A DNA stretch of 7,532 nt, from positions 1 through 7,532 of the forward strand of contig JANXZP010000226.1 in the NCBI GenBank assembly GCA_025355485.1, written 5' to 3'. Below, one piece after another: positions 1-6,283 of this stretch (positions are counted from its first letter, which is position 1; each line of letters starts with the position of its first letter). Both the position numbers and the translations under genes were made by a program. The notes under the pieces were generated by a model that saw only the letters and a list, made by a program, of their open reading frames with translations, ran no database searches and was not told the DNA's origin. This DNA comes from Pseudomonadota bacterium (GTDB lineage Bacteria > Pseudomonadota > Gammaproteobacteria > Xanthomonadales > Xanthomonadaceae).

Positions 1-258
1 CGCGAACGCATCGGCGTGCAGCAGTTTCGATCGGGTCGCGACTTCGACGCGACCGACGATCGTCGAGGCAGCCTTGCCCGAGAGTTGCTGGAACAGGATC
101 GCGCGTGCGAGTGCATCGGTGACATCAAAGCACTGCTTCCAGCGCGCGGGCGTCTCGATGACTTCGACCTTGCGCACCCATTTCGCAAGTGCGCGATCGC
201 GCTTGCGCAGGTGCGCGTGGGCGGCATCGAGGTCGAATCCACGGCTCAGGCGCGGCAT
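1..258 (-). CDS. DNA-3-methyladenine glycosylase II family protein (AlkA-like), N-terminal part only
   Basis: This is the first 86 codons of a gene that runs off the left edge of the window; the stop is not seen. The N-terminal residues (MPRLSRGFDLDAAHAHL) are followed by ARAILFQQLSGKAASTIVGR at about residues 51-70. In the AlkA/Mag1 family the segment 'I..QQLSGKAA.TI.GR' is a hallmark of the first helices of the helix-hairpin-helix glycosylase fold. Such enzymes remove alkylated purines, for example 3-methyladenine, from DNA to start base excision repair in the cytoplasm. The catalytic aspartate and the HhH motif would lie beyond the window, so activity cannot be judged. The short N-terminus before QQLSGKAA suggests the compact form of about 200 residues rather than the E. 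coli AlkA form with an extra N-terminal domain. The ATG is supported by AGGAG seven bases upstream. It lies 25 bases after the DUF423 gene, so co-transcription is likely. The family is fairly sure; the exact subfamily is less so. Confidence 0.85.
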   Translation of the reverse strand, partial: MPRLSRGFDLDAAHAHLRKRDRALAKWVRKVEVIETPARWKQCFDVTDALARAILFQQLSGKAASTIVGRVEVATRSKLLHADAFA

Positions 259-265
259 GCCAACA

Positions 266-270
266 CTCCT
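266..270 (-). promoter_or_regulatory. Shine-Dalgarno site of the glycosylase gene
   Basis: Read on the minus strand this is AGGAG, with a 7-base spacer to the ATG at 258. It is the clearest ribosome binding site in the window and fixes the glycosylase start. It sits inside the 25-base gap after the DUF423 stop, with no room for a separate promoter there. Confidence 0.7.
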
Positions 271-283
271 GTGGCGTACGGAA

Positions 284-682
284 TTATCCGAACAGAAAAC
301 CGATCGCGACCAACAGCCAGCCCAGCATCAGCAGGCTTCCGCCGAACGGTGCGAGCGCAGGTGCGATACCGAGTAAAGCAGCGAGGATCAGGTTGCCGGA
401 AAACAGGATCGTTCCGACCATCAGAACGCACAAGCCGGCCTGCCTCAGGCGCAATGTGGTGCGCGGCGCGAGCGCGGCGAGCGCGAGTCCGTGCGCAAAC
501 AGGAACAGCGCGGCGATGACAAGGCGTTCGTGGTTCTGTGCGGCCAGCGCGGCGTGCATCGCGTACGCACCGATACCCACCGCGACGCCGCACGCGAGCG
601 CGCCGATTCCGGCCAGCGCACGCATCGAACGCACCGCGACGTTGCGCGCGACGGTATCGGGTTCGGTCGAATCAGATCGCAT
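284..682 (-). CDS. DUF423 family small integral membrane protein
   Basis: This is a hydrophobic protein of 132 residues with about four membrane segments (roughly residues 20-45, 53-72, 80-100 and 106-131). The order and wording of the segments fit the DUF423 family (E. coli YgdD, Bacillus YwdK): GALACGVAVGIGAYAMHA, then a histidine- and phenylalanine-bearing second helix (LFLFAHGLALAAL), then VGTILFSGNL and a last helix with GGSLLMLGWLLVAIG. The family has no established biochemical function. The ATG at 682 overlaps the end of the GldG-like gene by 11 bases, which suggests translational coupling. A second in-frame ATG at 625 (MRALAGIGAL) would give 113 residues and begins right at the first membrane helix. 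Neither start has a convincing ribosome binding site, so the true start is uncertain. The family call is firm and the role unknown. Confidence 0.85.
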   Translation of the reverse strand: MRSDSTEPDTVARNVAVRSMRALAGIGALACGVAVGIGAYAMHAALAAQNHERLVIAALFLFAHGLALAALAPRTTLRLRQAGLCVLMVGTILFSGNLILAALLGIAPALAPFGGSLLMLGWLLVAIGFLFG

Positions 683-2537
683 GGCGCTGCGGCCGGCGAC
701 GCCACCACGCGGCCGCGAACGCCGCGATCGTCAGCAGCAGCGGCACGCCGAGGATGTCGATCAGTTTCAGCCGCGTTCCGAGCCTGTGGATGCTCGCGTC
801 GAGCTGCAGGCGCACGTCGCGCAGCTCGGTACGGACGCGCTGGCGTTGCTGCTGGAAATCGCGGATCTCGGCGCTCTGCCGCGCGCCCAAAGGCTTCGCG
901 TTCTTGTCGGACTTGTCGGGCTGCAATTCGGCGAGCTTGCCTTCCATCAGCTTCAACTGCGACTGCAGTTCGTCTTCCTTGCCGCGCAGGCGCTGGTCGG
1001 CGCGACGCTTGAGTTCCTCGACGCGGGTGAACGGACGGTTGAAGCCTGGCCGCGTGCGCACCGCGATCAGGTCGGGCGTGCCGACCAGGTTGTCGACCGC
1101 GTTGGCCACGAAATCGCCGTTCTTCGCGAACGCGTTGAGCAACTTGCGGCCGAAGAAATCCTGCGCGCTGACCCACATGCGGTCGGTCAGTAGGTCGGTA
1201 TCGGCGGCGAGGATGATGCTGACCGACTCGCGCGCGCTCGCCAAATGCTTCGCATCGCTGCGCTCGGGAAACGCGCTCGCTGGTTTTCCGGTCAGGCGCC
1301 CGGCGAGTACGTACGATTTTCCGGTGGCGTGAAAACCTTCGGCGAGCTGTTTCGGATCGGACTGCAGGCGCACGCGATCGGTCGCGACCAGATCCGCATC
1401 GGTCGAGCTGCGCGCGAGCGGTTCCAGCGTCATCGGGCTGCGCGGAGCGAGTTCGATCGCGCCCGCACTGGAGAAATTCAACGCATCGAGTTGCGCCGAC
1501 ACGGTGTCGTTCTGGTTCATCGCGTCGCGATTCAGGCCGATGATCGTGGGATTCGATACGGCCTGTGCCCGCGGATCGCTCTGGAACTGCATCGCATAGC
1601 CCACGTCGCGCACGATCTTGTGCGGGTCGTACGCCACGCCCCACGCCTTGAACAGGCGGTCGAGTGCGGACGACACGCCCGGCGTAAGTTCGCCGCCCGG
1701 CGCGACGCGCGGCGGGTTCTGCGCGCCCGGATCGGATTCGGCGAGCGGATCGACGAACGCGAGCAGGCGGCCGCCGCGCAGCACGAACTGGTCGATCGCG
1801 TACTGGGTCTCGTCGGAGAGATCCTTCGGATGGATCAGCACCAGCAGATCGACATCGTCGCCGATCGAGGCCGGGTTCGGCTGCAGGCGGCGCAATTCGT
1901 ACAGGCGCGCGAGTTCGCTGTCGATCGTCCAGCCGTCCTTGACCTGCCCGCTGGCCGGATCGAAGCTCGGCCCGTTCTGCAGCGACGACAGCACCGCGAC
2001 GACGGGTTTGTGCTGGCTCGACAACGACGTGACGAGCTTGGCGATGTCGTATTCGAGGAAGATTTCCTTGGCCGGATCGAAGAACGGCGCGACCGATTGC
2101 AGTCCGTGCGCATTGCTGCCCGCCAGTCCGAAGTACACCGATTCGCCGCCAGCGCCGATCGGCAACGCCTGCAAGCCGTAACCGGCGGCGCGATCTTCGG
2201 CATCGGAATACGGCAGCGGATCGACCACTTCGAGGGTGATGCGGCCATGCGATTTCGCGGCGATTTCCTCAAGCAGCTCGCGCACGCGCTGGGCGTAGGT
2301 GCGCAGGCCCGGCAGATCGCGCATCGCCTGGTCGGAAGAGAACAGTCGCAGGCGGATCGGCTCGCTGTTGTTGGCGAGAATGTGTTCGGTGCCTTGCGAG
2401 AGGGTGTATAGCCGGTTCGCGGTCAGGTCGATCCGCGCGCCGCGCAGCAGCAGGCCGCTGAGGAACACCAGCGCGACGAACGCGATCGCGACTAGCGACA
2501 GCTTGATCGACGCGGGAAGGCTTGAACGCGTGGTCAT
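672..2537 (-). CDS. GldG-like ABC transporter auxiliary protein (ABC_transp_aux family)
   Basis: This is a 621-residue membrane protein that probably works with the ATPase and permease encoded just upstream. One membrane helix lies near the N-terminus (about residues 11-31) and a second near the C-terminus (about 592-611), with a large domain between them, most likely periplasmic. After the first helix comes RIDLTANRLYTLSQGT (35-50), the typical opening of GldG-like proteins. NGDFVANAVDNLVGT (473-487) is a second hallmark of the family. Residues 503-589 are charged and rich in Glu, Gln, Arg and Lys with heptad-like spacing, so a coiled coil or helical hairpin just before the last helix is likely. 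In Flavobacterium, GldA, GldF and GldG form an ABC transporter needed for gliding. In proteobacteria the same three-gene set occurs without gliding and its substrate is not established. The ATG is 3 bases after the permease stop. The family is certain at the level of 'GldG-like'; transport direction and cargo are unknown. Confidence 0.88.
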   Translation of the reverse strand: MTTRSSLPASIKLSLVAIAFVALVFLSGLLLRGARIDLTANRLYTLSQGTEHILANNSEPIRLRLFSSDQAMRDLPGLRTYAQRVRELLEEIAAKSHGRITLEVVDPLPYSDAEDRAAGYGLQALPIGAGGESVYFGLAGSNAHGLQSVAPFFDPAKEIFLEYDIAKLVTSLSSQHKPVVAVLSSLQNGPSFDPASGQVKDGWTIDSELARLYELRRLQPNPASIGDDVDLLVLIHPKDLSDETQYAIDQFVLRGGRLLAFVDPLAESDPGAQNPPRVAPGGELTPGVSSALDRLFKAWGVAYDPHKIVRDVGYAMQFQSDPRAQAVSNPTIIGLNRDAMNQNDTVSAQLDALNFSSAGAIELAPRSPMTLEPLARSSTDADLVATDRVRLQSDPKQLAEGFHATGKSYVLAGRLTGKPASAFPERSDAKHLASARESVSIILAADTDLLTDRMWVSAQDFFGRKLLNAFAKNGDFVANAVDNLVGTPDLIAVRTRPGFNRPFTRVEELKRRADQRLRGKEDELQSQLKLMEGKLAELQPDKSDKNAKPLGARQSAEIRDFQQQRQRVRTELRDVRLQLDASIHRLGTRLKLIDILGVPLLLTIAAFAAAWWRRRPQRHAI

Positions 2538-2540
2538 CGT

Positions 2541-3275
2541 TCAGTCCGCCTTCTTCAGGTCGACCACGATCGTGCACGCGACCAGCCAGGCGAGGATCGT
2601 GATCGCGAAAAACGCGATGTCGCGCAAGTCCAGCAATCCCCTGGAAATCGCGCCGAAATGGGTGAGGAAACTGAGTTGGGAGATCGCATCGGTCAGCGCG
2701 TCCGGCAACCACGCACGCGCGGATTCCTGCACCAGCGGATAACCGGCCAGCAGGAACAGGAAGCACACGCTGGCGGTGAGGATGAAGGCGATCACCTGGT
2801 TGCGCGTCGCCGCCGACAGGCATTCGCCGACCGCGAGGAACGCGCCGGCCATCAGCCAGCTTCCGATGTAACCGGCGAGGATAACGCCGTTGTCCGGATC
2901 GCCGAGGTAATCCACCGTGATCCACATCGGGAACGTCAACGCGAGTGCAAGCCCGATATAACACCACGCGGCGAGGAATTTGCCGAGCACCGCCTGCCAG
3001 GTCGGCAACGGCAGCGTGAGCAGCAATTCGATCGTGCCGTTGCCGCGCTCCTCGGCCCACAACCGCATCGACACCGCGGGAACGATGAACAGGTATAGCC
3101 ACGGATGGAACGCGAAAAACGGCTGCAGGTCGGCCTGGCCGCGCTCGAAGAAGCCGCCGAGATAGAATGTCAGCGCGGCGGCGAGCATCAGGAAGATCAC
3201 GGTGAACACATACGCCACCGGCGTGGCCAGGTAGCTGCCCCATTCGCGGCGGAACACCGTCCACATCGCGCTCAT
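2541..3275 (-). CDS. ABC-2 type transporter permease (GldF-like)
   Basis: This is a 244-residue inner membrane permease with about six membrane helices (roughly residues 19-41, 56-72, 97-119, 131-152, 160-180 and 218-239). The loop AEERGNGTIELLLTLPL (74-90) is the conserved 'E...GT.E.LL..P' signature of ABC-2 permeases of the GldF/NosY type. It precedes a helix starting at the WQAVLGKF segment. The protein should dimerise, or pair with the GldG-like partner, and be driven by the ATPase. The start at 3275 was chosen because it makes an ATGA overlap with the ATPase stop and has GGAG seven bases upstream. The frame stays open further upstream, but that part lies inside the ATPase gene and is only a shadow. 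The call is firm; the substrate is unknown. Confidence 0.9.
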   Translation of the reverse strand: MSAMWTVFRREWGSYLATPVAYVFTVIFLMLAAALTFYLGGFFERGQADLQPFFAFHPWLYLFIVPAVSMRLWAEERGNGTIELLLTLPLPTWQAVLGKFLAAWCYIGLALALTFPMWITVDYLGDPDNGVILAGYIGSWLMAGAFLAVGECLSAATRNQVIAFILTASVCFLFLLAGYPLVQESARAWLPDALTDAISQLSFLTHFGAISRGLLDLRDIAFFAITILAWLVACTIVVDLKKAD

Positions 3276-4201
3276 GGCATGGCTCCGTCGAGGGTGAGGC
3301 TGCGGAACACGTCGTCGAGCCGGCCGCGTTCGATGCGCGCATCGGAAAACACCACGCCGCGCGCACCCAGGCGTTCCTCGATCGCTTGCAAAAGATCGAC
3401 GCCGGGCCGGGCCAGCACCAGCAAGCGATCGTCGTCGCCATCGACCTCGACCGCAGCGACGCCTTGCAAGCCGTCGAGCGCCGAACGCGCGGTCACGGTG
3501 TCGCCGACCTGCAGCGACACCGCGCCGTGATAGCGCGAACGCCGTTCGAGTTCGGCCGGCGTCGCATCGGCGAGCAACTTGCCGCGCGCGATAACGATGG
3601 CGCGCGTGCACAGCGCCTGCACTTCCTCGAGGATGTGGGTCGAGATCACAATGGTGCGATCGCGCGACATGTCGCGGATCAACTGGCGCACGTCGTGTTT
3701 CTGGTTCGGATCGAGTCCGTCGGTCGGCTCGTCGAGCAGCAACGCGGGTGGATCGTGCAGGATCGCCGCCGCAAGCGCGACGCGGCGACGGAAACCCTTC
3801 GACAGGGTATCGATGCGCTGGCTCAGCACCGATTCCAGCGCGAGCCGCGCGATCACTTCATCGAGCCGGCGCCTGCGCTGCGCCGGCTCCAATCGATGCG
3901 CATCGGCGATGAATGCAAGGAAGGACTGCACGCGCATCTCGCCGTAGCTCGGAGCGCCTTCAGGCAGGTAACCGAGCGCGCGGCGCGCAGCAAGCGGATC
4001 GCCCGCCACGTCGTGGCCGCAGACGCTTGCGCTGCCGCCGCTAGGCGCGAGGAATCCGGCGAGCATGCGCATCGTGGTCGATTTGCCGGCGCCGTTCGGC
4101 CCGAGGAATCCCAGCACTTCGCCCGTGCCAACGGTGAAGCTGACCGCATCCACCGCGGTGATCCGACCGTAGCGTTTGCTCAGTTCCCGGGTTTCGATCA
4201 T
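3272..4201 (-). CDS. ABC transporter ATP-binding protein (GldA/CcmA-like)
   Basis: This is a 309-residue cytoplasmic ATPase with all the nucleotide-binding motifs. The Walker A motif is GPNGAGKST (34-42). The signature motif is LSKGF (133-137), the variant usual in GldA/NosF-like proteins in place of LSGGQ. The Walker B is LLLDEP (154-159), followed by the D-loop region GLDP and an H-loop histidine at 189 in STH. The Q-loop position reads GYLPEG, with Glu81 where many ABC proteins have Gln; this is common in this subgroup. The last 80 or so residues form the small C-terminal extension typical of ABC-2 exporters. It is the first gene of the run with permease and GldG-like partner, and its stop overlaps the permease start by 4 bases. 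The start at 4201 begins MIETRELSKRYG, the normal opening of the domain, with GAGG ten bases upstream. The open frame continues past it to 4492, but that stretch enters the neighbouring gene and looks non-coding. Confidence 0.93.
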   Translation of the reverse strand: MIETRELSKRYGRITAVDAVSFTVGTGEVLGFLGPNGAGKSTTMRMLAGFLAPSGGSASVCGHDVAGDPLAARRALGYLPEGAPSYGEMRVQSFLAFIADAHRLEPAQRRRRLDEVIARLALESVLSQRIDTLSKGFRRRVALAAAILHDPPALLLDEPTDGLDPNQKHDVRQLIRDMSRDRTIVISTHILEEVQALCTRAIVIARGKLLADATPAELERRSRYHGAVSLQVGDTVTARSALDGLQGVAAVEVDGDDDRLLVLARPGVDLLQAIEERLGARGVVFSDARIERGRLDDVFRSLTLDGAMP

Positions 4202-4241
4202 CGACTGCTGGCCTCGCTGTGCATCATGGGTCGAGCGAGCG

Positions 4242-4275
4242 ACGGTCGGACGTCGATTGCTGACGATTCGACCGT
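4242..4275. repeat. Long imperfect inverted repeat in the leader of the ABC operon
   Basis: The outer arms ACGGTCG (4242-4248) and CGACCGT (4269-4275) are perfect complements. Inside them a G-T and an A-T pair and one bulged A lead to inner arms CGTC (4251-4254) and GACG (4262-4265) around a 7-base loop. Together this makes about 13 base pairs with one bulge. It lies 41-74 bases upstream of the ATPase start. No T-run follows on the minus strand, so it is not a standard terminator. It may be an operator or a folded 5' leader of the ABC operon mRNA. Confidence 0.5.
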
Positions 4276-4288
4276 GCGGGGCGGTTGC

Positions 4289-4306
4289 AAGTTTCCTGGA
4301 AGTTTC
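4289..4306. repeat. Tandem AAGTTTC direct repeat, 11-base period
   Basis: AAGTTTC occurs at 4289-4295 and again at 4300-4306, one helical turn apart, in the intergenic DNA upstream of the ABC operon. The first copy includes GTTTCC, also found in the other two upstream regions of the window. It may be a tandem binding site for a regulator; this is an inference from spacing only. Confidence 0.35.
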
Positions 4307-4314
4307 GGCGTCCT

Positions 4315-4337
4315 CCCGCCGCATCGGCTGCGGCGGG
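4315..4337. repeat. GC-rich perfect hairpin, 9-bp stem
   Basis: CCCGCCGCA (4315-4323) pairs perfectly with TGCGGCGGG (4329-4337) around a 5-base loop. It lies between the SRPBCC gene and the ABC operon, beside a second hairpin at 4346-4365. No U-run follows in either direction. It may stop or stabilise the 3' end of the SRPBCC transcript, or be part of the leader of the ABC operon if there is read-through. Confidence 0.45.
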
Positions 4338-4345
4338 GTCGGACA

Positions 4346-4365
4346 ACGGGGCGCGAGAGCCCCGT
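4346..4365 (-). terminator. Possible terminator hairpin after the SRPBCC-GyrI gene
   Basis: A perfect 7-bp stem (ACGGGGC at 4346-4352 with GCCCCGT at 4359-4365) and a 6-base loop starts 8 bases after the stop codon of the SRPBCC gene. The position fits an intrinsic terminator. The downstream sequence on the minus strand (TGTCCGACC) has no real U-tract, so the call is tentative. It could instead mark an mRNA end protected from exonucleases. Confidence 0.4.
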
Positions 4366-4373
4366 GATGCGGC

Positions 4374-5453
4374 TTACTTGCTGCCCTGCGCCTTGACCGG
4401 CCAGAACAGGTTGAACTGGCCGCTTTCGGTGAAGCCCGCGGCGATGCCCTTGTTGTAGGACTCGTACGGGCGATCGCCGACGTCCTCGCCATGGGTCACA
4501 CCCCACGCCTTCATCATATCGCGGATCGCCGCAAGCTGCGCCATGTGGCCGCTGTAGCTGGTGGTGATCGCGCGCGAGGGCTTGGTCTGCAGGTACTTCA
4601 CCGGGCCCTCGAGATTGACGCTCAACTGCGACGGCGCGGCGCCAGCGGCTTCGCCGGTCTTGTGCACCGGGATGGCCACGTCAAACTCGTAGGTGTCGGC
4701 GCCGTAATTGGAAGTGATGATGCGCACCGGGCCAGTCGCTTCGAGGCCGTTCTTGTCGATCACCTGGTGCAGCCACTTTTCCTGGGTCTGCATGGCCGAC
4801 TCGACGAGATCGTTGGCGCGCTTGGCCGTGGTCGGTGCGAACAGCAGGTTCTCGGCCGGCACATCGACCACCTTCGGCGGCACCGACAATTGCGTGTAAT
4901 CGAATTTCGGTATCCTGGCCAGCAGGGCGTTGAGGTTGTCCAGGCTGGTCTTCATGGTGTCGCCGACGCTGCGGCTGACGTACAGGCCAGCGTAACGGCC
5001 GAACAGATTGAAGCCGTAGTCCACGTCGTAGGACTCGGTGATCTCGACCGTGAGCTTCTGGTTGCCGACGCGCCTGAAACTGAAGGTCATCTTCTTGTCG
5101 TTGCCGTAATCCCCGTTCTCGAGGTGGTACACGATCTTTTCGCCGGGAGCGGTTTCGGCGATCTGCCAACTGCCATCGCCAATCAGCTTGGACATCGAGC
5201 TGTAATCCACCCGCGCACCTTTGTCGCTATCGGCGCCGGAAAGGCTGAATTTGGTCTTCGGGTCGATGTTGTGGACAGCATTCCAGTCCTTGAACCGCTT
5301 GAAGCCGTCCAGCATGTCGAACACCACCGGCAGCGGGCGATTGGTTTCGGTGACATGCGATACATGGCGGTGGGAAGGCAGCGCCAACCCGAACAGGATG
5401 GCGATCACCGCCACCAGCACCATGGCGATCAGCAGCTCAAGAAGTCGATTCAT
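4374..5453 (-). CDS. Membrane-anchored SRPBCC domain protein with C-terminal GyrI-like (effector-binding) domain
   Basis: This is a 359-residue protein with three parts. Residues 4-25 are one strongly hydrophobic helix with few charges before it, probably a membrane anchor or uncleaved signal. Residues of about 30-180 look like an SRPBCC (START/polyketide-cyclase-like) ligand-binding fold: VFDMLDGFKRFKDWN near the start, then an alternating beta region, and the closing helix GRYAGLYVSRSVGDTMKTSL typical of the family. Residues of about 195-355 resemble the GyrI-like/AraC effector-binding fold, with GPVRIITSNYGADTYEFDVA, a PSRAITTSYSGHM segment and a late DRPYESYNKG. Both folds bind small hydrophobic or cationic molecules in other proteins; no ligand can be named here. 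The rest of the chain most likely faces the periplasm. The start at 5453 has GGAG with a 7-base spacer. An upstream extension to 5522 is arginine-rich and unlikely to be coding. The SRPBCC part is firm; the GyrI-like part is a little less so. Confidence 0.85.
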   Translation of the reverse strand: MNRLLELLIAMVLVAVIAILFGLALPSHRHVSHVTETNRPLPVVFDMLDGFKRFKDWNAVHNIDPKTKFSLSGADSDKGARVDYSSMSKLIGDGSWQIAETAPGEKIVYHLENGDYGNDKKMTFSFRRVGNQKLTVEITESYDVDYGFNLFGRYAGLYVSRSVGDTMKTSLDNLNALLARIPKFDYTQLSVPPKVVDVPAENLLFAPTTAKRANDLVESAMQTQEKWLHQVIDKNGLEATGPVRIITSNYGADTYEFDVAIPVHKTGEAAGAAPSQLSVNLEGPVKYLQTKPSRAITTSYSGHMAQLAAIRDMMKAWGVTHGEDVGDRPYESYNKGIAAGFTESGQFNLFWPVKAQGSK

Positions 5454-5490
5454 TCGCAATCTCCAGTCAACAACGCGTCGTCGGGCGTCG

Positions 5491-5507
5491 CGGAAACGGC
5501 GTTTCCG
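5491..5507. promoter_or_regulatory. Palindrome CGGAAAC-GGC-GTTTCCG upstream of the SRPBCC-GyrI gene
   Basis: Two perfect 7-base arms (5491-5497 and 5501-5507) flank three bases, centred about 46 bases upstream of the ATG at 5453. A further GTTTC follows at 5513-5517. Such a dyad fits a dimeric regulator site, for example one for a NarL-type protein like the one encoded next door, but it could equally be a small RNA hairpin in the leader. No protein is known to bind it. Confidence 0.4.
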
Positions 5508-5553
5508 GCGCGGTTTCACCACGGCGGCAAGCGCCGCACATGCAGAAAGGGCA

Positions 5554-5562
5554 ATGCTATCA
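5554..5562 (-). promoter_or_regulatory. Weak candidate extended -10 for the SRPBCC-GyrI gene
   Basis: The minus strand reads TGATAGCAT, which is TG-N followed by TAGCAT (four of six matches to TATAAT). No good -35 is seen at normal spacing. Start of transcription would be near 5547, giving a leader of about 95 bases that contains the palindrome at 5491-5507. Low confidence. Confidence 0.2.
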
Positions 5563-5641
5563 GGGAACGAAGCGATCGGGCAGCTACCCGGCGCACGTTT
5601 CAGGCCAGGGCGGGTTCGAGGCCCGGCATAAGACGACAGGC

Positions 5642-6283
5642 TTAGACCAGGCTGAGCTCGAACGCCTTGAGCACGGCACGGGTCCGATCTCGGACACCGA
5701 GTTTCGACAAAATGTTCGACACGTGGTTTTTCACCGTGCCCTCGGCGACCCGCAGCGAATTGGCGATTTCCTTGTTGGAAAACCCGCCGGCCATCAGCCG
5801 CAGGATCTCGGTTTCGCGCTCGGTCAGCGGGTCGGGACGCTCGAGGCTGACGAAGGCGTTGTTCATGTGTTCCAGCCCCGACAGCAGGCGCTGGGTGACC
5901 GCCGGCTGCACCAGCGAGCCGCCGTCGGCGACGGTCTGGATCGCATTGACCAGTTGCTCGAGCGAGACGTCTTTCAGCAGGTAACCGCGCGCGCCGGCCT
6001 TGATCCCCGCAAGCACCAGTTGGTCGTCGTCGAAAGTGGTCAGGATGATCGTCGGCGGCAGCGTGCCGCTCGCGTTCAACGCCTGCAATGCTTCCAGCCC
6101 GGACATGTGCGGCATGCGCATGTCCATCAGCACGACATCGGGCTTGAGCTGCGGGATCAGGTCGACCGCCTGGCGGCCATCGGCGGCCTCGCCGATCACC
6201 TCGATGCTGTCGGCCAGCGCCAGCAGCGAGCGGATGCCCTGCCGTACCAGCGTTTGATCGTCCACCAAGCAGACGCGGATCAT
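5642..6283 (-). CDS. Two-component response regulator, NarL/LuxR family
   Basis: This is a 213-residue cytoplasmic transcription regulator of normal length for the NarL/FixJ group. The receiver domain (about residues 1-120) has the acidic pair Asp8-Asp9, the phosphate-accepting Asp54 in VLMDMRMP, Thr82 and Lys104 (in YLLKD), so it should be phosphorylated normally. The LuxR-type helix-turn-helix spans about 153-204: LTERETEILRLMAGGFSNKEIA, then GTVKNHVSNILSKLGVRDRT. The start overlaps the kinase stop as ATGA (6280-6283), with GGAG eight bases upstream, so translation is coupled to its partner kinase. Its targets are not shown by the sequence; the downstream gene at 4374-5453 is a reasonable guess because of the dyad in its leader. 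The family call is very sure. Confidence 0.95.
   Translation of the reverse strand: MIRVCLVDDQTLVRQGIRSLLALADSIEVIGEAADGRQAVDLIPQLKPDVVLMDMRMPHMSGLEALQALNASGTLPPTIILTTFDDDQLVLAGIKAGARGYLLKDVSLEQLVNAIQTVADGGSLVQPAVTQRLLSGLEHMNNAFVSLERPDPLTERETEILRLMAGGFSNKEIANSLRVAEGTVKNHVSNILSKLGVRDRTRAVLKAFELSLV

Noticed and set aside
189..1193. Open plus-strand frame of 334 residues across the glycosylase, DUF423 and GldG genes
   Set aside because: It runs antisense across three supported genes and two junctions, with arginine-rich low-information protein and no family resemblance.
1245..2411. Long open frame on the plus strand (388 residues) opposite the GldG-like gene
   Set aside because: It is rich in Arg, His, Gln and Ala, as expected for the antisense of a GC-rich gene, shows no recognisable domain, and lies fully inside a well supported gene.
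4202..4492. N-terminal extension of the ABC ATPase frame up to 4492
   Set aside because: It would overlap the SRPBCC gene and cover the hairpins; the added residues are low-complexity, while the ABC domain begins normally at 4201.
5466..5474. TTGACT on the minus strand just upstream of the SRPBCC start, a good -35 match
   Set aside because: A -10 at normal distance would fall inside the coding region and after the Shine-Dalgarno site, so it cannot serve this gene.
5611..5625. T-arm-like stretch CGGG-TTCGAGG-CCCG, suggesting a tRNA or tRNA remnant (attachment site)
   Set aside because: Only a 4-bp stem pairs, and I find no matching D-arm, anticodon arm or acceptor stem on either side. No integrase is present. 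It is a chance hairpin.
4491..5645. Plus-strand frames opposite the SRPBCC gene (4491-5645) and the response regulator (5540-6415)
   Set aside because: Both mirror strongly supported minus-strand genes; their translations look like antisense of GC-rich codons.
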